Below, in pieces: positions 36,774-50,781 of a DNA stretch of 64,000 nucleotides. Made by a program: the position numbers and the translations under genes. Positions within the stretch are counted from its first letter, which is position 1; each line of letters starts with the position of its first letter. Source of the stretch: Owenia fusiformis. Lineage: Eukaryota; Annelida; Polychaeta; Sabellida; Oweniidae. Location of the stretch: positions 13,532,931 to 13,596,930 of the forward strand of contig CAIIXF020000003.1 in the NCBI GenBank assembly GCA_903813345.2, written 5' to 3'. The notes under the pieces are model-generated. The model did no database searches. It was not told the DNA's origin and worked only from the letters and a program-made list of their open reading frames with translations.

Positions 36774-36995
36774 TGATGTGTCACTTGAGTAAGAATAGAG
36801 TCCAGTTGAGTAAGAATTGTGTCACTTTAGCAAAGAATAGTGTCAATTGAGTGTATCAGTTGAGTAGGAATTGTGTCACTTATGAACAGTGTCACTGTAG
36901 CAAAGAATAGTGTCAATTGAATGTGTCAGTTGAGTAGGATTTGTGTGACACTTGTTTAAGAATAGTGTCACTTTAGTAAGAGGGATTCATATGGG
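36774..36995. repeat. Minisatellite of GTGTCA / TTGAGTAAGAAT units
   Basis: Irregular units of about 20 bp grouped in a higher-order repeat of about 60 bp, with more scattered GTGTCA motifs to about 37640. Confidence 0.7.
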
Positions 36996-37375
36996 AAAGA
37001 ATAGGCTCATCTGTTGAATGATTGAGTCACATGAGATACACCATTCTTACTAATGTAAGGAATGTGTAACATGTGTTACAGCTTGTTACAAAATAGGTGG
37101 CATTGATCCACTGAATAAGGAAGAATAACAGCATAATTGAAACTGTGTCACAAATAGAAAGTATGTGTTACAGATCTAGATAGAATTGTGTCATGGACCA
37201 AATTAGTGGTTGCTCATTCAATGTCTGAATATCTAGAAGTGATTCTTACTTAAAGTACGATAAATATGGCTAGAACCATAGACAGTTCAAGCCAGCACAG
37301 GCCTTTTATCGAGTTAGTATCACTCTAGTAGTAATCTAGTAATCAGCTTCTCTGGTGTACTAGTTAGCTAATGCT

Positions 37376-37457
37376 GGCTCCTGTCGCCGCAAGCTGGGAT
37401 TGAACCCAGGATCTTGGCATCAGAAGTCCAAAGTGCTTACCTTTACACCACAGAACC
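37376..37457 (-). repeat. tRNA-like pol III unit with consensus A and B boxes
   Basis: On the minus strand: A box TGGTGTAAAGG and B box GGTTCAATCCC, both matching consensus, with a GGTTCTG start and partly complementary CAGGAGCC end. The T loop is one base short and an extra segment of about 10 bases sits before the acceptor 3' strand, so it is a tRNA-derived pseudogene or SINE head and not a working tRNA. Confidence 0.45.
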
Positions 37458-38087
37458 GAAGACTGTACACATCTGGAATATGTCATATAGCTAAGTGTAT
37501 GTCCTATATTGAATAAGATGTTTATCACATCTGATGTTCCATCAATAGATAGAATCATGACACAGATAGAATTGTGTCCTAATGAGGCTGTAACTGTTGA
37601 AATATATCACAGTGACACTTGACACAGTGACACTCACATCTGGAACATCGTCACAAAGTGAATTCTGAAACATTAAAAAATGCATTGCAAACACAACTGT
37701 GGCACACATATAATTATGTCATAAAAGGAATTTTGTCGCACAAAATGTGTGCCGCAGAAAGAACTCCAGTCATGAATAGCATTGTGAATATATCGCTGAT
37801 GACTATGTACAAACAGAAGCTCAATTGTCAACAGTTGACAGTGTGCCTGTTGATGTCTTCACAGGGTGAGGTCAAGGGTGAGGTCAAGGCCACAAGGGCA
37901 TGGAATATGACTAATGTATGCACCCAGAGGGTAATTCTCAATGAATGTTATTATTGTACATTCAGAGCAGACTGAAGACTAAAGGCTTTTATAATCTAAT
38001 TGTCATTCTGCAATATACAGAGGCATTAAAAGTTGACATTGTAATCCCTGTCTTACAGAGCCATATGACAATCAGTGTATTATCCAT

Positions 38088-38170
38088 TTTTATGGTGCCA
38101 TTTTTACCAAATTATGGTGCTATATTAATCAGATTATGGTGCTCTGTTTAATTTTATGGTGCTTTACCAC
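38088..38170. repeat. Short minisatellite of TTATGGTGCT units
   Basis: Four units about 21-25 bp apart. The surrounding 37.6-39.2 kb holds no recognisable gene. Confidence 0.6.
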
Positions 38171-39281
38171 CAGACTCTTATATCTACTTTTATAAGTCAC
38201 ATGACAATTTTATATGGATATTTTTTTATTTTTTTAAATATTTATTTTTAACACAAATCATATGTTGTATAATGGATTTTATATATATCGTGGTATATTA
38301 CAAGAATATTGAATTCTGTACAACATGGTGATACAATACAAGAGATTTCTTAGCTTGTTAACGGAGTACAAATATGTGTTTTAATTACTTCATTCTCGTG
38401 AATCACTGTCCCGCAAACATCGATGTCCTAATGAATCTGTGATTCATCACATTTTTAATATCTGATAATGCTTGGAGTTCTTTGAACATTCCTCAATTAA
38501 TCTCTGATTTGATTAGAACCGAATTGAGATTCTCCAGACAGTTTTACTCATCTCTTTATAAAAATGCATGTTGCCCTTGTTTGAATTATAATCAGTGTAT
38601 TACAGCTCATTTCTCTTAAAATTTTGAATGAAATTCACAATTTATAGCATTTCTGTACAGTTAAGAGTGTTAACTTCATGCCTGATTGCAATATTACTTA
38701 TACATTCCTCACTTTTCCATTCTATTTCATGTTTTGAACCATGTAAATACATAATCTTGCCTCAGATAGGAGATAGGCATGAAAGTGATGGTTTAAAACA
38801 CAAAGAAGATGGAAATTCAGTGGAATTTGCAAGGAATAAAGTAATCAGATATTATATATGGAGTTAACACTCTAAATTGTATGGAAAAGCTACTTAATGA
38901 GATCGTTCATTCAGAATCCATTTAGGAAAAGTGCAGAACATGCATGATTAGGCAAAATATATTTTATCCATGGGGAGGTGAACAGGTTTCATTTGCTCTC
39001 CAAGAAAACAAATATCAAAGAAGATTACATCACTCATAAGTGTTCGTTTCATCTCAGAAATGAATTCATAGAGATGGATCACAATTAATAATCTCACATG
39101 TAACTAACCGTGCCTTTTATGTGAATATTAATTTGTGCTTAAGCAAAATCTCTTTTGTGAATATCATGTAAATCAACAGCATGTTAATTAAATATTTCAA
39201 GTTATTCATTATACCAACATTTTCGCACAGATAAATAAAATATTCACATTTAGTGATTTTCATACATGGCATAAATGGAGG

Positions 39282-39357
39282 TACCCTTTGCATTGTTCGA
39301 CTTTCCTTCTTAAAAGAGAGCTTCACCTTTTTATAACTAGACTCTGCATGCAGGGTG
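39282..39357 (-). mobile_element. TACCCT-family mini-MITE, copy 1
   Basis: 76-bp element in reverse orientation to the others (starts TACCCTTTGCAT). It is flanked by 9-bp duplications AAATGGAGG (39273-39281) and AATTGGAGG (39358-39366), one mismatch. Confidence 0.7.
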
Positions 39358-40559
39358 AATTGGAGGTTAAAACACTCTTCCTTTTAGCCGGAATTGAACA
39401 AGTTACTAAAAATAAGAGGGTGCAATCAGAAAATGAGGTAATTATTTAAAGAGTTAGTTAATGCTTATGTTAAAGCAAGACACAATGCTAAAGAATTACT
39501 GGTAATGATGGCGATAAATCTTGAGCACTTTCCAATGATGAGTCAAATATATTAACCCCTTTGAAAAAGAATATTGCGAATTAACAAATTAGTATGAAAA
39601 GGGGTTGAATTTACAAAATTTGAATAAAAAGGCATGCTTTCAATGAGCCTAATTGTACAGTGTTGTAAGAAAATATTGTTGAGTTCATTTTAAAGAAGCT
39701 TTTAGAGGGACATAGACAATGCATTTTAACATAGAGCCACTACTGACTAGGGGTGCTTTGCGATTATCTACTTCTTCCCTGAGTCTTTTACTGTTAGATA
39801 TATTATTATTTATTAGGTTATGCTGACATTTATGACTTTCTGCTTTGATTTGTGGTGTCATTGTACTTTGCTATTTCCTGATGTCAAGTTTGTGATGTCA
39901 AGTCAGTCTGTTCTTTCAAATGTTTTTCAGTTTGTGGATGGCATCATGTCATGGTATGCTGTGTCAGGATTGTGATCTCTTATGTGATGTTAGAAATGTG
40001 ATTTCATTGTCAGATGGCATTCTTTACTGTTGGGCTTTGCTTTTACTGCAGTAATCTTGCTTCGAGTTTCTCTCCCGCCTTATCTACTTCACCACCTGAT
40101 GTGTACACGGGGGTGGGGGTTACAAGGGCATATGAAACAAATGGCAGGAAGTGAAATGCCCTTGAACAAAAGATGTTTGTCAAACTACTCTTATCTTCGA
40201 ATGAGATTGGTTAAATAGCAGTTCTTGTGAGCTTATTCTAGCATCATACTCTGCTTGATTGCTAGATATATAACTATAACCAATTAACTAGCACTATTTA
40301 CTAGACCGTGTATGATAAGAGAAGCTGCAATAGCTGACAAGTAATTGGACATCAATACAGTTAAGTGATCTGAGCAGATTCAAACAGCTTAGCCAAATGC
40401 TTGATTGCTTAAGTAGAAGGGACTGTCACTTTGAGTGCATGTTAGGGGAAATTATTCAGTTATCTGCTTATTTCTAGGAGTATAGTACCTGTTGGATTGC
40501 TAGGCATATACAACAGCTTGTTGACCCTAATTTGTTTTCATGGGGGGCTGGTGGACTTT

Positions 40560-41035
40560 GTTTTGAACCCTTTGAAAGTTCAAGTGAAATACATGTATGT
40601 TCATTTCTTGGAAAGTTGTGTTCATTTTTGAACAGTTCCAGTGAAAATGTTGGTTTCTTGGACAATTCAAATGCAAAATGTTGATTTGAAGGAATATTTC
40701 TTGGACAGTTCAAATGAAAATGTTGTGTTTCTTGGACAGTTCAAGTGAAATATCTTTGGTTTCTTGGACAGTTTAAGTGAAACATTTTGATTTCAAGTGA
40801 GTATGTTGATTTATTGGATAGTTCAAATTGAATTTTTTATATCTTGGACAGTTCAAGTGAAAATCGTTGGGTTTAAGGACAGTTCAAGTGAAAATGTTGA
40901 TTCTTGGAAAGTTCAGGTGAATCATTTTGATTTCCTGGACAGTATATGAAGAAAATTGGACAGTCTCAAGTATTCTGTGTAAATTGTTGAATATTGTAGT
41001 CAACTGGGTGGTCAATAACTGGGCAGTTCAAGTGA
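40560..41035. repeat. Degenerate minisatellite CTTGGACAGTTCAAGTGAAA
   Basis: About ten irregular units of 30-45 bp sharing TTGGACAGTTCAAGTGAAA and GTTGATTT. The minus-strand frame at 40474-40713 with NFPRN-like repeats is a product of it. Confidence 0.75.
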
Positions 41036-41346
41036 TTTGTGTGGAATGCTCAGTTGATCAAGTATCTTGAAAACTCCAGGTCAGTATGACCAAATATGTA
41101 ACCCTCTAATTTTTGTGTCACCCTATATATGACTTGAAGTAATTTTATTGAATTGTTCAGCTCCACATAAGTGGTGAAGTAGATAAATGGGGGGGGGGGG
41201 GGGTCTAGAGACTAGAAGAAATATTACACCATCGATCCATAGCCTCAGTGTGTTAGATGGTAACAGAGGAGCTTGGGTAAATCACAATTTTAGGCTTAGA
41301 GATCAGTATTTCGCTCAACCGATAGTTCATGGCCTGTACCCGTGAT

Positions 41347-41555
41347 GTCCCTTTACACCGGTGGCTGAGTCGCTATTGGTAGTCAACTGCTTCATTGTGG
41401 GCCTTTCCACATGGTCCACCAGTAGCTGTCTGCTTTCTACAAGCGTATTGATCTTAATACTGCTCGTCCCTTGGCCTATGATCGCATTGGCTCTATCTAT
41501 TTCCTTCTTGTCATCTTCGCAAGGGGGAGTCTGTTGGGTATCAGGATGAGTTACA
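41347..41555 (-). other. Unassigned hydrophilic open frame
   Basis: About 68 codons between two stops, with no Met start; EDDKKEIDRANAIIGQG is part of it. Composition is coding-like and GC is higher than around it. It could be a remnant of a transposon or gene; I do not recognise it and no splice partner was found. Confidence 0.2.
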
Positions 41556-42480
41556 TGTTATTCTTATACGTACATCAATGTGTGATATCTTACACAGTCT
41601 AAGACATGGTTAACTACTGGATGTTGATCACTTTGTCTTTTCTTGTGAAAAATCCATTTTAATATTGCTTGAGACAACAGTTGTGTTAGAATAAGGGGTG
41701 AATCACATCTAATGTCTTAATTGTCTAACTACCCTTGATTTAAGTATCTCTCGTGTTTTATGTATTTCACTCTATTTCTAATATGCTATTCAATGATTTA
41801 CCTGATTTTTGACATTGTGTTATAATTTAGAATTGTATTTATGACTGTGCATTTCTTCTTTCAATAAAAGTCTCTTTTTAGGATAGGGTGTATGTTTAAT
41901 ACTTCTACTGAGGAATTTTTATTCATGGGTAGAACCATGTCTTTGTAGGGTTTCTAACTTGTGTGCGTTGCAAATCAAATTAATTTAAATGAGAACTGTC
42001 GAATTTAATTTGCAAATTGCAGTTGTTAATAAACTAAGAACCCATGATAGTGAACCTCTTCTTAAACATGTTAAATACAAGTTAACTCATCAGATCGTCG
42101 GCCATCGAAGGGTGTGGGTTAATGGTGTGATACCAAGAACCTGTGCATCAAAATTATTGAAAATGCATCAAAGATTGTTTGATTTTTATGACTTACGCAC
42201 AGAAGAACGCCTTCTTATTCTGGGCATTATTGCAGGGTTTCTGCTATTGTTAGCCCGGTGTAAAAGAAATTGTGGTGCCCTGGGGATTATGGTCCCCTTT
42301 CCTTACGGCCCTTACTGGCCCTGACTGTGTATAAATAGTAAGGGAAATAATTGTTATTAGGTCACCATATAAGTCGATAGAGAGTGGGACCAAAATCTGA
42401 TAGGACCACCTACCCTTTTACACCTGTGTATTTTGTGGGTTTCTTCCAGACTGAAAACACGTTCTTATCGAAACATGGAC

Positions 42481-42555
42481 TACCCTGCACGCAGAGTCTA
42501 GTTTATAAGATGAAGCTCTCTTTTTAGGAGCGAAGTCGAACGAATGCAAAGGGTA
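42481..42555 (+). mobile_element. TACCCT-family mini-MITE, copy 2
   Basis: 75 bp, TACCCTGCACGCAGAG to GCAAAGGGTA, flanked by 9-bp duplications AACATGGAC (42472-42480) and AACACGGAC (42556-42564), one mismatch. Confidence 0.75.
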
Positions 42556-42564
42556 AACACGGAC

Positions 42565-45500
42565 ATGCTTATTGTTTAAGAAACTCCTACATTAGCAACT
42601 ACCATGTGCGCATTATATTCTTTGCGATTGCTATAATATTATAGGCCAGGTATCATTGTCGATTGGCGAAACACCGGGGACGAAACAAGGTCTCCTTATA
42701 AATAAAGTGATTAAAAGGACAAAGAATTTCCAAGATTCGCATATTGCGACACAACTTGGGAGAATAAGATGTTATATGCAATTGCACGGTCCAGAAGAAC
42801 AACCATATAAAACATCCAAACTTTTCTGTAGGCCAATGTGAAAATTGTCCGACTAGGTTCGAGGAGCTTCTTCATGGGAGCTTTCGGTCTAACGCAAGAC
42901 CGTGGTGCTTGTATAACGTTCACCGCTATCTGTATTAACCAGGCCTGTATTCAATGATGCAAGGACGCACGCATCCTCAGCGTAAACCTCTGTCGGCTTA
43001 TCTCCCTTCTACAGGTTCCATCTGGCACGTGACTCGTTCATATTAGCCGTTGATTTTTTACTCCCAACCCTCTCTAAAAGTTCCCAATATGGTCATACTT
43101 TGTCTTACGTATATCTCAGGAGAAAAAGATTTACGACACTGTTTTTGGTGTTAATTTACGACTCTGATTTTTGTTTTCGCGCTTGCGTGATCCATATCTC
43201 GAATTTTCCTCGTGATTTTGCGTTATTTCACATGAAATCTCCCACTCGCCTTGATTTGTTCTCACGGATATCCAGAGATGATATTTGAGATAAAAGTATC
43301 AGTCATTACCTTGTTATAGCATCTAGATGTTAATTGATGTATTCTGCGTATATTTTCCAATCTGGGAGTCTGTTATTGGGTTCTGCACGTGTGATTTCTT
43401 TTATTCAAGATTTTCATTTGTTGATATTTCGTATTCATTGGCACAGGGCTATTATTGCGCGCCGGTCTTGGAGAAGCGGTTACGGCAACATGTGAGAACT
43501 GATATGTTATCTTCTCCAGAACATAAAGTGTGAAAGTTACTCCTAATTAATTAAATCTAATTTATATACTTTTTGTCGTTCTCAACGCCGCTACGCAGAC
43601 ATCTTGTTTGTTTTTTATACAAGCGGAGTACCAATTACGAATCAAGGTGTACAGTTTCATTAGTAAGCGAGAGATATGACATGTGACTAAAATTGAAGAC
43701 AACTTCGAAGAGAATAACGAGGCGACTGCACTGGATTATAATTAGAATTAATTGAAATAAATAAAAAACATATCAGTGTTTTTTGACAGTTAAGAGAGTA
43801 GTTTTAAGCCATGATTCGTGATGGCATACGACTTGATACACGTAAAGGGGACTCGACGCTAAATTGGCAAACAGTCGCCACCGGCGTGACTTTCATGCGG
43901 TGATCTTTTTGCACATTCCCTCAAGGATCCGTAGGGTCGTTTGGATCGCCCAGACCTTGTTCAAAAATTGCCACCGGTAGTATCTGTTTTATGGCCTCGT
44001 GTTTTTATTGCGAACGTTCCTTTCATTAAGGAAAACTCGTCGTGACACAATATATGGATAACTTTTTAACTTTGATGTATCCTTATTTTTATTGATTAAA
44101 ATAGCCGCTAGATGTTGTTTTTTTATAAAAGTTTGTTGTTTGTATATTTTTTATTTAAAAAAACTCGTGACACAAAGTTTTAAGAGAAAGGGTTTAGTTT
44201 ATTGTGAACTTGGACACGGGCCTGGTCATAATTTTCTTAAGTCCCATTGTTTCAAACCCGAGGTGTTATTTATATATTTCTTTAGTGTTTATTTATATCT
44301 TTACCCAAATCCGTTGAAAGTTGACATTAAACAACCACATAAGGTAGAGAGAATAATGAACTCGGTATATTCATATGTAGAAGCCCTGAGAATCACTAAA
44401 ACCCTGATCCTAATGGTCTCTGGTAACCACATCGTTAACATACCGGGCAGGTGCCTCCTCGAAGTGTGTATACGCTCTCTCTTTTCCGGAAATATTCTTT
44501 TCTATTCGATATGCAGAATAACTGAATTTGATCCCAGCATCCTATTTAAGATCGCATCATTAATTTCTGGGTTTTATTGTATTGTTTGAAATATAATATT
44601 CTAAGGTTATTGAAAGTCCCTGCAAGGGTGTTACCATCGACAAAACACATACCCGAATCGAGAAACAGTTTCATATTGGTGAACGGAGTAACAAGTACAA
44701 TTTCAGTTATAAGCTTGTTTTCGCATTTTTGAATTCATTCTAGTTGAAAAAGGTCGCGTGTGACGACCGTGCGTCCTCCAGGTGTTGGGCTGAAGCTAAG
44801 CGTCCATGACCCCGTGGCTTAGAGGGAAAAAACGCGGAGGAGGAAAGCCAATTGTTGAGTCGGCAATTGTTGTGGGTAAGAAGACTTCGGCGTGGTCGGT
44901 ATTGTACCCTACCGGCCATACAAAGTTTATTCATCAAATATAAGACACGCGTCTCTACAAATCCTATGAGAAAAACAGTGGCCACCACACACCGTCGTTT
45001 TGAAACACTCACCCGTTGCCATCTCGAATTTTCAGCACGCGTTTTTAGTTACCGTATTACAAAACAAAACTCTCAAGTACAACACTTCAGAACAATGTAA
45101 ATAATAGATATTAAGTAAAATCTGATTTATTTGAATCATTTCTAGGATATCTTAGAAAACAAAGGATCACTTGTAGGCGTTGGATCGCATAGTTGTTGAT
45201 CCCTTGACCGCGTCCAGCATATGTTTTCCATTTCACTTGAAGTATTTGAATTGAAATAAAGTCAACAATGCCACAAGTCGTCGCTCAAACATTCAACAAA
45301 GACAGAGTTCAATTGACGAATACAATTCCCGTAAATGAATCTCTTCTACAATTTTACAGTGTGTGTTTTAAATCCATTAATACTCCATGTTCAAGAGATA
45401 TGTCTCCGTAAAGGTGATATGTTGATATTTTAGATGTTTACAAATATCGAGAATGAAATTCAAGTTAAAGGTTTTGAAAACAAGCCGTAAAAAAGAAATT

Positions 45501-48500
45501 AAGACCGATACTTTAAATAGTTAGTGTTCAATAGCTCATAAAAAGTGCAAATAATTGTCTAAAGGTCAGCATACCTTTTGGTCTTTGAAATAGTTTTTAA
45601 AGTGCTTTCCTTTATTGACATTGGGTTTCCATTCAGTTCAAGTTCGTCGAGATCACCCAACAAAACATTGTCTGCATTTGTCTGCGTTTGTCTGCATTTT
45701 TTTTAATTTACGTGCGAACCGCAAAACGTTCGCTTTTCAGATGCACATCCCAGTCTACATGATCGACCAGGGTTCGACCAATTTGCGGCCTGTTTCCAAA
45801 TGACGTCAGTATTCGTGCATGTAATGCAAAAAGTATATCAAACTCTGAAAATCAAAGACCTTACTAACAACACGTAACTTAGACTACACTATCAATGGAC
45901 TACAATACTGCAAATTTATTTTCGAAAAAAATAAATGGTTGAAAAATATTGGATGAGAAAAAGTGGTCTCAAAGAATATTTAATTAATTTGTTTTTTTCA
46001 AGACTGGGGTCTTTATCAAAGGAACAAGTGTTTGATCTTTTTTTTTGGGGGGGGGGTGTATTTTAGGATCACAAATTGATTTGCTGGAATTATAAGTTCT
46101 GTTAAAAATGATAATCAATTCAACAATTCTCGCTGCTTATTTTAAAATGCTTTTGCATGAAGTAAACTGCTTTCAAAATGGAGTCAATTTTTAACTGTGT
46201 TCCAAAGATCAAACTGGATTTACATGATGGGTAGTGTATACCCATGATGTATTCATGGAAATATCAGTTACACTTAAACAAACTGGTATTAGTGCATGAC
46301 ATATTTGAACGTCAGCTCGTCGTGGGAAGTTCGGACGTATTTGCCTGAAAATAGGATCCTCACATACGCAACAGCTTACTTGTTGGCGGTCGATGTCGTC
46401 CAAGTACCTATTCAACGCTGCGTTCACGGAAATGAAAGTTCCTGGGCGAGAGCCTTGATATTTCTATTATTTACATTTCACACAGAGTTGTATTCTAGCA
46501 ATGGTTTGTATTTTAATGAAACTTCCTTCATTTTTTCATAGCATGGCTGCTCATTTACTGTTTTAATTAAAGTACTCCACAGTTTTAGGAAAGTCAATAT
46601 AAACGTTCGCGCCGTGATTGTCCAAATGGAGATAGTGTGTGAACCAGATTTGGTGTGATAGATTTCATATTTTTTCCCAAATGTATTCTATAATTTATTG
46701 AACACGTTTTGGTCGATTCAGATTTGTAAATGTGGAGATGACGAAGAAAGTGCAAGTCTATTACAGATAACAAACCAACGTATTCTGTATCTTCTTAAAA
46801 TATAGTTTGCTATAATGATACTCTGATTATCAATTTAACAATATGCGAGGATCCATTTAAAAAAGCAAGCTCAAATTATCGGAAAGAGTTGTTTCATGTC
46901 GAATGATGATATCTCTTCAAATGTACTTTTCAAAACAATAGAAGGGTTTAGAATTTTTAGAAAATAGGTAGGTACCTATTTAAAAGAGATCGCTCGTTCT
47001 CCTTGGGTTTACTTTTAAAGGTAAACAGTTCAAGTTCTGCTAATAGTAGTAAAGAAAAGGGTTCCAGTTGATTTTATATAATTTCATAGTAAGAATATCT
47101 GTAATTTCACTAATTTATCCATTAAAGGCCGTATGTGAATAATTTATTTTGTTTTGTTGATCATATGTTACATAACATTATTATTGTATTATTAATTATA
47201 TGCATAAACTTAAATAAATGCTTAATAAATAAATATTATCTTAAAGTAAATAGTATATAAATTCATTTAAGTGGAGAATGAAAAAGATGAAATTGTCCGC
47301 AACGTGGAGAGGGAATTTAAGCAAATCTCGATAGATAAATCACAGTTAAATATCACTACGCATAAATTCCATAATCAAATAATAAAAATTACAGATTGCA
47401 TTTACTCCCTCAATTTTTTCTGTTCGCTGCTAATGCCTGTCCATCAGACATTAGAGTCAGGTAAAAACTGCTATAAATTTACATGATGTTATTCATTGCG
47501 TCTTCTGCGTACATCATATGGAAATATATATTCTGGTATCGTACATAAAAAGTATCTTGGTAATGGTCTTTTTAAATATTCTAATTACGCAGCTAAACAT
47601 CCTTAGATGTTAGACGTTTTAACGTGAAGCATAGATCGCTATTTAAAGACTTGCGCATCATCGTTATTAATTTGTAAAATTGTAAATTGTAAGGAATGAA
47701 TTTACCAAATTTGACAAAAATCATATAGTAAGCTTTAAAAGAGAATAATATTTGTTTACACGAGTGAGACGAGTACAGGCCCGTAGCCAGGACTTGCCGA
47801 GGGGGTTCACTTTTAAAAAAATCAGGGGGTTCACATTTGACAATTTTGGTCCCAAAATTTGCCAAAATCAAGTGCTCAGACTGGTAAAAACTGCATGATT
47901 TTGAAAGAATTTCTGGACGAGGGGGGGGGGGTGTTCGAACCCATCGAACTAATATATTATACTCTATTATATTATGTTATCAACTGTTATATCAAAGCTA
48001 AAACAGTAGCTGAGACTACTTGGAGATGACCTTGTCAAATCTGGTGGAAAGCTTTGCATCGGCCATTCTGTCAGTGGCTAAGAGACTTTGATTTATCTTG
48101 CTCGGTAATGAAGACATCACCGGTGTAAACTTTTTATCATCGAGGACACTAAATATTGACAGCAAGAAAAGAATCGTCAAATATTTGCAACTCAATAAAT
48201 CATACAATTATCAATAGTTTTTGCCAAGTTTGGAATAACGTATTAAACATAATGAGCGAATTGATCACAAATTCATTTTACTATTTTAGGGCATTTTCAT
48301 TAACGCTTAAATTTTGACAATCCAATTTTTCTTTGAATTCGAGTTGTCTCCGCGATGATAGTTGACTTCGTGTATGGATACCATTGACTCGACCAACAAC
48401 TTCCATATACTAGTAGTATCCCCATCCCGATCAACAGACTGCAAACGCGAGGCCTCCCACAAGTCTTGTTTAAAAGGTGGTAAAACAACAGATGTGATTG

Positions 48501-50700
48501 TCTCCCAATTGACCATATATTAATTCTGCAATTTGGTTTAATCCCAATGTGATTGTGACTTGTGGAGTCCCTTGCATGATATTTCGAAGGATGTACCTTC
48601 TACACCCATTATCAAGTATTTCACTTAATTGTTTCATTTACTTGGATTTAAAGTTCTAATTCAAACTGTCAAATAGATGCATTTTTTCCTTATTTCTCTT
48701 CGGTGTACTTCTAATATAAACTATTTTTATTTAAAAAGTTGCACCAAGATGTTTTAACCCAGGGCTCCTCCCTATGCTTCGATGGTCTCAGACAATGCAA
48801 GTACATCCCATTTTGACGTGTCCCCAGCTCCAACGAGCCCTTCCCAAATACCCATTTTAACTTATTTTAGTCAATTATACGTAATAGTAAAGGGTCGCAA
48901 GGTGTTAATATTGGTGATGTTCAACAAAACAGAAATACCCGCTTTCGGTCTTAAAGTCAAATCAATGGATCTATGAAGAATACAATCATCAAAATCATTA
49001 AGATCATCAACTATTCTCGAAAGGGTCCTCTCACCCCGCCGGGTGAAAGAATACCGAGGAGCGTCGGGGTCAACCACATAATTTGGTCACTGGTAACAGA
49101 AAAAGCAAATGTTCAATGTTTTAGACAATTTTACAAAACGAATTAAAACCAGGCGTGAAATATCCGATGGATATAAAAAATAAGATGGTTTTGTTCTGAT
49201 TGTTTTGCGGATTCTTAAATAAATCAGTTTCCAAGATGCCCAGATGTACGCAATTAAGATATAAATGACAGATTTGAAATTGGTAAAATAAACGTAATTA
49301 TCTTGAGAAAATTAGGGCCACCTCAAAATATCTGTCATCTTAAAATCTCTGGATTATTTGACGTAACATTTTATAAATTGTTTTTCGTGATGATGCGTTG
49401 AGCGGTACCAGCACAATAGAATAGCATACAATAAGTAACATTTTCAGTCAACGTATTCAAACGAACGGTAACAAGCATATGCCCGTATGTTTTGCCAACA
49501 TATAAATGGCCATTGTAATATTTAATAATAATAAAAAAGCTAACACAGTGGATAATATATATACGTGATTTATTCCAATTAGAAGAATGTACAGGCTGTT
49601 GCCATTTTCGAATCCTTTTTGTAGTTAACAATGATTCAATATTTTTAAAGAAAAAGAATACACGATTGTGATTTTTAATTCTAATTTTTGCAACTCATGG
49701 AAAGCCCACAGTCTGGCCATACACCATGAGGTCTGAAGTTATACTTTTCATCACCGATTTAAATGGGCTATCGAACTCATACATTGCACATTGAGGTTTT
49801 GAATTGAATCCAATCTGGAAATCAGTTCTGATTTGTAAATTGGTAATATAGCATTATCTCTTTTGTATAACTAGACGAACAGGTGTGATTCAGAATCAGA
49901 TCTTTGTTCATAAATCCAACTATAGAAAATCAGGTTTATACCATCAACATTCCCTTTATATATAATAATCCTCTAATCACTACTCCAGGCTGATTTGACA
50001 GGTAAAAATATGGTATTAAAATATAAAGCATTAAACCTAGTTTTTTACCTGTATACTCATCAATCAATCAGGGCGCACCTGAGGAACGCGCTACACCTGA
50101 GTCTCGTACAGTCTGAGAGGCCTATAGAGGGATTAACGTGAATCACCAGTTTCCTAGGTGATCAGTCTGTAATTTAGATTCTTGATTACGGAGGGGTTGT
50201 TGTTTGTGTTGTTTTTTCATTTGCATGAAATTGTAGATCCCGTTTGATTTGTTTTTGATATTCAGGCTGTTATTGTGTTCATTTTAATAGGCCTATCATT
50301 GCTTGTGTTTCAACGGGTGTGTTTTTCAAATAGCCTGAGGCATCAAAACCTATACATCCTTGCAAAAATGTGGAAAGGACGCTGACAAGGTGAACACGAA
50401 AATCAAAAAATATAAGTTTGCGGGAATCATCGTTTACAACATATCAAGGCAGTTGCCCATGATCGTAAGCATAATTTGATAAATGCATCTCCATGCTCAG
50501 GTCTAAAGACAAGACAGAAACAAGCTGGCATTACATGCAAAATATCTCCGGATCCGCATGACACTTTTGGTGGTGACATAAAAATCTAAAGACAAGGCAG
50601 AAAAAGTGAAGTACATGTATGCATTATTTAGGAACGTTAAGCCTGAAAACGTTGTTAACACAGTATGACAATAGGATATACATATTAAACATGACATACT
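42565..50700. other. Intergenic, CpG-rich stretch without recognised genes
   Basis: Apart from the repeat at 47772-47940 I see no gene. Several 60-165-codon frames occur (for example 44092-44589, 46209-46541 on both strands, 48871-49077 minus); all lack a recognisable domain. CpG density is several times that of the NUDT21 introns. Confidence 0.5.
47772..47940. mobile_element. GGGTTCACATTTGAC-family repeat, copy 1
   Basis: Starts GGCCCGTAGCCAGGAC and shares GGTTCACA, AAGTGCT and GATTTTGAAAGAA with 53655-53800. Ends in an 11-G run (47921-47931). Confidence 0.5.
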
Positions 50701-50710
50701 TCATTCATAT

Positions 50711-50781
50711 TACCCTGCGTGCAGAGTCTAGTTAAACGAAGCTCTCTTTTAAGAAGTGAAGTCAAACGAATGCAAAGGGTA
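50711..50781 (+). mobile_element. TACCCT-family mini-MITE, copy 3 (intact)
   Basis: 71 bp, TACCCTGCGTGCAGAG to GCAAAGGGTA, with perfect 9-bp target-site duplications CATTCATAT at 50702-50710 and 50782-50790. The inner part GAAGCTCTCTTTTAAGAAG is conserved in all copies. Confidence 0.85.

Noticed and set aside
44092-44589. 165-codon plus frame, the longest unassigned one
   Set aside because: Hydrophobic and low-complexity at the start, no domain, no splice partner; length is plausible by chance.
46209-46541. Overlapping frames on both strands
   Set aside because: Both are open because stops are sparse in this locally GC-richer patch; neither resembles a known family.
48871-49077. 68-codon minus frame starting MVDPDAPRYSF
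   Set aside because: Composition looks somewhat coding-like, but I found no homologous family, extension or splice sites.
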